NCBI GenBank assembly: GCA_024998815.1
Contig: JACEUQ010000002.1
Coordinates: 442,501 to 506,500 of the forward strand
Direction of reading: 5' to 3'
Length of the DNA: 64,000 bases
Origin: Opitutus sp.
GTDB taxonomy: Bacteria; Verrucomicrobiota; Verrucomicrobiia; Opitutales; Opitutaceae
Shown here piece after piece: positions 59,901 to 64,000 of this stretch. Each line of letters starts with the position of its first letter. The stretch's first letter is position 1. Position numbers and translations under genes: made by a program. Under the pieces are notes generated by a model. That model saw only the letters and a program-made list of their open reading frames with translations. It ran no database searches and was not told the origin of the DNA.

Positions 59901-62447
59901 ATGTCGTCCGCTCGGCCGCTTCACTTTCCCTCGCTCCATCCAGCGCAACTCCGCCCGTTGCGCACGCGGTTGCGTGCCTCCATTCGCGATGCAGGCCTGA
60001 CCGACTTCGGGGTGGCCGCTGGCCCCGCCGGACTGCCGTTCTGGGAGCTCGAGCCGACCCCGCTGGTGATCGAGGCCCCCGAGTGGGCGCTGCTCGAAGC
60101 CGCCCTGCGCCAACGCGCCCATTACATCAACGCGCTGCTCGTCGACCTCTACGGCGGCCAACAGGCGCTTCACCAGGGGATCATCCCGCCCGAACTCGTC
60201 CTGGCCAACCCGTATTACCGCCGGCCTTGCCTCGGTCTTGAGCCCACCCGGCAGAGCCCGGCCACCCTGCTACGCTTCGACTTGGTTAAAACCACCGACG
60301 GCTGGCTGTTCGACGACGTCCACACCAACACCCCCATCGGCCTGAGCTATGCGGTGCAAAACCGCCGCTTCATGACCCAGGAGGCGGGCGAACTGTACCG
60401 CGCGTTGCCCGACTACCACAGCGTCATCAATTTTCCGCTACAACTGCTCGACCACCTCCGCGCGTTGGCCCCCGACTCAGTGAGCGCGCCGTCGATCGTG
60501 GTGCTCACCGCCGGCCCGCACGACCCGTTCTACTCCGAACACAGTTTCCTCGCCCGCAAAATGGGCCTGCCGCTGGCCCGTGGCGACGACCTGCTAGTGC
60601 TCGATAACCGCGTTTATTTCAAAACCATCGCCGGGCTGGAACGCGTCGACGTGATCTATCGCCGCCTCAACGACGCCCACATCGACCCGGTGGTGTTCTC
60701 CACCGACCGTGAAAACGCCGGTATCCCCGGCCTACTCCAGTGCATCCGTTCGGGCCGGGTGGTGGTCGCCAACGCCATTGGCACCGGTGTGGCCGAGAGC
60801 CGCGCGCTCAACGCGTTTGCCCCGCGCTTGCTTCGGTTTTACCTGGGCGAAAAGCCCCTGCTCGGATCGGTTCCCACGTTCACCTGCGGCGACACCGACC
60901 ACCTCGATTACATCCTGGAAAACCACGACAGCCTGCGCATCCAGCCCACCCACGACGCGCGTATTGGCGACTGGCTGTCCACCGCAACAACCCGCGCACC
61001 AACCGCGCCGCACGGTGCCCTGCTCGGCCCCGATGGCCTGTCCCCCATCGTGCGCGCCAACCCGCACGCCTTCGTGGCCCGGCCGCGCCTGCAATTGCTG
61101 CCCGTCAGCCCCGGCTCGCGCAACGCCCCCCCGGCCCGCCTGAGCGCCTTCGTACTCTGCCAGGGTAAACACTTCTCGGTTTTCCCCGGCGGCTTGGTCC
61201 ACATCAGCGCCGCCGAACCCAACCCCGCCCGTGTCGGCACCACCGCCGACACCGTTGTTCTCATCGACACCCAGGCCAACTCCGGCGACATCGCCGATCA
61301 CGAGTCACCCGCCGGCGGCGTGCAGACCCACACCCTCGGTTCCCGCGCCGCAGAAAATCTGTTCTGGCTTGGCCGTTACCTGGAGCGCGCCGAGGCCACC
61401 GCGCGCATGTTGTCCATTTTGGAAGACGTGTCGCTGGAGGAGATTTCCGCGCGTGACCGCCGCCGCTGGCTGCCGCTGTGGCGCGGCCTGCTTGAAGCCA
61501 CCGGCCACACCGACCACAAGATCACTGCCCGCGCCAATCCCCACGCCTCGCTGTCCACCGACTTGATGTGGCGCATGTCGCTGGACGCGGCCAACTCCAG
61601 TTCAATTTACTCCTCGGTGAGCTGGGCGGTAGAAAACGCCCGTCAACTGCGCGACTACGTGAGCCCCGAGGTCTGGACCACGCTGGGCCGCCTGCAGCGC
61701 CGCCTTGATGAGCTGCTCCAGCAAAGGCCCACCGCCGCCCGCCGCGCCAGCCTGCACACCGCCCGCGACCCCGCCCTGCCCGCCCAGGCGGTGCAAGCCG
61801 TGCTCACGGAAATCAACGCCATCATCGGCCTGGCCGAACGCACCATGATCCAGGATGCGGGCTGGCACTTTTTGCACATCGGCATGCACCTGGAGCGCGC
61901 CACCATGACCTGCAGTGCGCTGCGCCACGTGCTCGGCGCGCTCGACTCGGCCGCCCCTGCCACCAAGGAACCCGCCGGCCCGGCCGAGGCCCGCACTCCG
62001 TACCGCGACAACCCTGAGCTCTCGGCGCTGTTGCGCATGCTCGGCTCCCAAGACGCCTACCGCCGGCTTTATCAGATGCGCAGCCAACCGCGCCGGGTGG
62101 CCGAGTTGTTCCTGCAACAACCCGACGCGCCCCGCAGTATTTTCCACAATCTGCACCAGATTAAAACCAGCCTGCGATCGATCCGCCAGGACCTGGGTGA
62201 AGCCGGCGAAGGCCCCATGGTCGCGACGGTTGCCGAATTATTACAGTTCATCGCCAAGGTCCGGCTATCGGGACACTTTAACGACGAAGTGGCTACGGGC
62301 GCGGCGGCCACGGGTAAACTCAGCGACATCCTGGCCACGTTACTCGACCGCCTCTACCGCCTGCATCCGGTTTTGAGCGACCACTATTTTAGCCACCAAG
62401 CCCTCATCGCCCCCACGGCGGCGCCCCAGACCGAGTTCAAGCTGTAG
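59901..62447 (+). CDS. circularly permuted ATP-grasp / alpha-E domain fusion protein
   Basis: An 848-residue protein. The N-terminal half (about 1-480) is a CP-ATP-grasp type 2 domain: FDLVKTTDGWLFDDVHTNTP, VIYRRLNDAHIDPV, SGRVVVANAIGTGVAESRAL and GEKPLLGSVPTFTCGD. The C-terminal half (about 480-830) is an alpha-E (DUF403) domain: LGSRAAENLFWLGRYLERAE, ATARMLSILEDVS and later WHFLHIGMHLERATMTCSAL. These domains occur as neighbours or fusions in a conserved cluster thought to make a peptide-like product; no transglutaminase-like partner lies next to it here. I start at the ATG at 59901, just past the C-rich leader. Confidence 0.88.
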   Translation: MSSARPLHFPSLHPAQLRPLRTRLRASIRDAGLTDFGVAAGPAGLPFWELEPTPLVIEAPEWALLEAALRQRAHYINALLVDLYGGQQALHQGIIPPELVLANPYYRRPCLGLEPTRQSPATLLRFDLVKTTDGWLFDDVHTNTPIGLSYAVQNRRFMTQEAGELYRALPDYHSVINFPLQLLDHLRALAPDSVSAPSIVVLTAGPHDPFYSEHSFLARKMGLPLARGDDLLVLDNRVYFKTIAGLERVDVIYRRLNDAHIDPVVFSTDRENAGIPGLLQCIRSGRVVVANAIGTGVAESRALNAFAPRLLRFYLGEKPLLGSVPTFTCGDTDHLDYILENHDSLRIQPTHDARIGDWLSTATTRAPTAPHGALLGPDGLSPIVRANPHAFVARPRLQLLPVSPGSRNAPPARLSAFVLCQGKHFSVFPGGLVHISAAEPNPARVGTTADTVVLIDTQANSGDIADHESPAGGVQTHTLGSRAAENLFWLGRYLERAEATARMLSILEDVSLEEISARDRRRWLPLWRGLLEATGHTDHKITARANPHASLSTDLMWRMSLDAANSSSIYSSVSWAVENARQLRDYVSPEVWTTLGRLQRRLDELLQQRPTAARRASLHTARDPALPAQAVQAVLTEINAIIGLAERTMIQDAGWHFLHIGMHLERATMTCSALRHVLGALDSAAPATKEPAGPAEARTPYRDNPELSALLRMLGSQDAYRRLYQMRSQPRRVAELFLQQPDAPRSIFHNLHQIKTSLRSIRQDLGEAGEGPMVATVAELLQFIAKVRLSGHFNDEVATGAAATGKLSDILATLLDRLYRLHPVLSDHYFSHQALIAPTAAPQTEFKL

Positions 62448-62463
62448 CGCGGGCCGGCCGAAC

Positions 62464-62541
62464 AAGTAGCGCAGACTTCCAGTCTGCTTCTAGAGTGCTT
62501 GAACGTGCCGGCACAAAGCAGACTGGAAGTCTGCGCTACTT
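62464..62541. repeat. dispersed palindromic repeat, family A, copy 6
   Basis: AAGTAGCGCAGACTTCCAGT with CTGC and its exact complement form a perfect 24-bp stem with a 30-nt loop. It lies between two convergent genes. Confidence 0.95.
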
Positions 62542-62559
62542 TCAACAGCCACAAGCCTC

Positions 62560-64000
62560 TCACCCCTGCGAATCATCCATCACCGCACGGATCGTCTTGG
62601 CTAGATCGGTCAAACGGTAGGGTTTGGCCACCATGCCGTTGAAACCGTGAGCGCGGAAGTTGGCCATGATCGGGTCGCTCGAATAGCCGCTCGACACCAA
62701 TCCCCTCACTCCGGGGTCCCGCTTACGAAGCTCCAGCATGGCCTCCCTGCCGCCCATTCCTCCCGGCACCGTCAGATCCATGATGACCAGATCAAAGCGT
62801 GAGTTAGCGGCCAGCGCCTCGACGTAGAGCGAAATCGCCTCCCGTCCGTCAACGGCGCCCACCACCTGAAAACCGAGCCGTTCCAGCAACGCCGACACCA
62901 TCAGGCGAATCGGCTCTTCATCATCCATGAATAAAACCCGCCCTGTATAGGTCTTCGGCGCGGCGGCGACTTCATGGGGCACTGCGACGACACCCGGAAC
63001 CGCCGGCAACCAAAACCGGAAGCGGGTGCCACGACCCAACTCGGAGTCGACTTCGATATGCCCCGAATGGCGGCGAATGATCGAATAAACCATGGCAAGC
63101 CCCAGCCCGTTGCCCGATTTTTTCGTGGTAAAGTAGGGCTCGAAAATATGCGCCAGGTTTTCCGCCGGGATTCCCTCACCCGTATCCTGAAGCGTGATGC
63201 ACAGGTACTCGCCCGCACCCAGCTGGGCGATCGTCGTGGGCCCGAGGCGTTGGTTGGCCAAGGTCATCTGGATAACCCCGCCCTCGGGCATGGCCTGCAC
63301 GGCGTTGATCACCAGGTTTTGCACCACCTGCCCGATCTGGCCCTTGTCCACATCGGCCGTCCACAAGCCCTCCTCGATGGTAAAATCGCACCGCGCCTTC
63401 GAGCCGTGCAGAGCGAAATGCGCCGCCTCTTTGATGACGTCGGGCAGGTTCACGGCGGAGCGCACCGGCTCCCCGCCGCGGGCAAAGGTCAGCAATTGTT
63501 GGGTGAGGTCGCGCGCCCGCATCACCCCAACCTCCGCGTTTTGCAACCAGCGCCCGGCCGCAGCCATCACCTGCACATCGAGCATGGCCAGCGTGATGTT
63601 GCCCATCACCACCGTGAGCAGGTTGTTGAAATCATGCGCGATGCCGCCGGCCAAAACCCCCACCGATTCCAGCTTCGAGGCCCGCAGGATCTCGGCCTCC
63701 AACCGCGCGCGCTCGGTGACGTCGCGCAACACCAGCACCGCGCCAATCGCCTGGTTGTGCACGTCGTGAATGGGGGCGCAACGGCCCTCGACCAGCCTCG
63801 GCGTGGCCGTGCGGTCAAACAGCGCGGTGCGCGGCGGCAGGTCGGCCACCTGGTCAGTTCTAATCGCCGCTTCGACGAGCGGCGGCAGCGCCTGCCGGCT
63901 CTTCTCATGACGCAGCACACAGACTTCCTCCAGTAACCGGCCGATCGCCGCAGTGGCCGTCCAGCCCGTCAGCTCGCACGCGGCCTCATTCAAAAACAGC
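62560..64000 (-). CDS. hybrid PAS histidine kinase with C-terminal receiver (runs off the right edge)
   Basis: About 480 residues are visible and the frame continues past the window edge. A PAS domain begins near LFLNEAACELTGW; HisKA has GVLAGGIAHDFNNLLTVVMG (His), and the ATPase part has VVQNLVINAVQAMPEGG (N box), DTGEGIPAENLAHIFEPYFT and NGLGLAMVYSI. The receiver has VLFMDDEEPIRLMVSALLER, LVIMDLTVPGGMGGREAMLE (phosphorylation Asp), LVSSGYSSDPI and MVAKPYRLTDL. The HDFNN form of the H box is common among hybrid kinases. There is no output domain in view. Confidence 0.92.
   Translation of the reverse strand, partial: LFLNEAACELTGWTATAAIGRLLEEVCVLRHEKSRQALPPLVEAAIRTDQVADLPPRTALFDRTATPRLVEGRCAPIHDVHNQAIGAVLVLRDVTERARLEAEILRASKLESVGVLAGGIAHDFNNLLTVVMGNITLAMLDVQVMAAAGRWLQNAEVGVMRARDLTQQLLTFARGGEPVRSAVNLPDVIKEAAHFALHGSKARCDFTIEEGLWTADVDKGQIGQVVQNLVINAVQAMPEGGVIQMTLANQRLGPTTIAQLGAGEYLCITLQDTGEGIPAENLAHIFEPYFTTKKSGNGLGLAMVYSIIRRHSGHIEVDSELGRGTRFRFWLPAVPGVVAVPHEVAAAPKTYTGRVLFMDDEEPIRLMVSALLERLGFQVVGAVDGREAISLYVEALAANSRFDLVIMDLTVPGGMGGREAMLELRKRDPGVRGLVSSGYSSDPIMANFRAHGFNGMVAKPYRLTDLAKTIRAVMDDSQG

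Overview
The window is high-GC chromosomal DNA from a Gram-negative bacterium: lpxA, an Mla-type lipid transport cluster, a TonB-dependent receptor and A-type Fe-S carrier are present. Several features suggest a member of the Verrucomicrobiota, probably the Opitutaceae: many families of small palindromic intergenic repeats, the HGRDAHAT-type coding repeat, an MGH1-like glucosidase, and split coaB and coaC genes. This taxonomic call is inference; no 16S rRNA or marker gene was compared.

Layout. 1-8.2 kb: PepSY/TonB receptor/small CxxC protein operon, ilvD, dinB, recN and a tRNA-Val(GAC), all core genes and mostly on the minus strand. 8.16-14.43 kb: a 6.3-kb integrated element bounded by a 31-bp direct repeat of the tRNA-Val 3' end. 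It carries a tyrosine integrase, an AlpA-like regulator, a RepA-like ATPase, a phage terminase small subunit without a large subunit, and small unknown genes. This is the gene set of a phage satellite. 14.44-16.25 kb: an insertion sequence. 16.25-23.96 kb: the remnant of a Tn7-like transposon. It has an intact-looking tnsA, a tnsB cut after about 40 codons by the IS, a candidate structured RNA, a Hachiman-like (HamA/HamB) defence pair whose helicase is frameshifted by an exact 28-bp tandem duplication, and an Xre regulator with twin palindromic operators. Its right end is a four-unit array of about 21-bp sites ending in ACA, 14 bp past the stop codon of gnd.

24-64 kb is again core genome: gnd; aroB, lpxA, pdxA and an A-type Fe-S carrier; an MGH1-like glucosidase; a pair of M16 peptidases (one catalytic, one without the zinc motif); a degraded sialate O-acetylesterase; panB, coaC and coaB for coenzyme A; a multi-PAS kinase followed by three response regulators (two HDOD, one degenerate HD-GYP); a feoA-feoA-feoB ferrous iron operon under a probable Fur operator, with a 51-residue Cys-rich protein behind it; a four-gene MlaE/F/D/PqiC-like transporter; a LOV histidine kinase with its LuxR-type regulator; an ATP-grasp/alpha-E fusion; and a hybrid histidine kinase running off the right edge.

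The intergenic spaces of the core genome hold at least six families of dispersed inverted repeats. I saw none of them in the 8.2-23.96 kb accessory block, which fits its foreign origin. The most interesting parts are the tRNA-Val-to-gnd hotspot, with satellite, IS, Tn7-like remnant and defence cargo side by side, and the structured RNA candidate beside tnsA.
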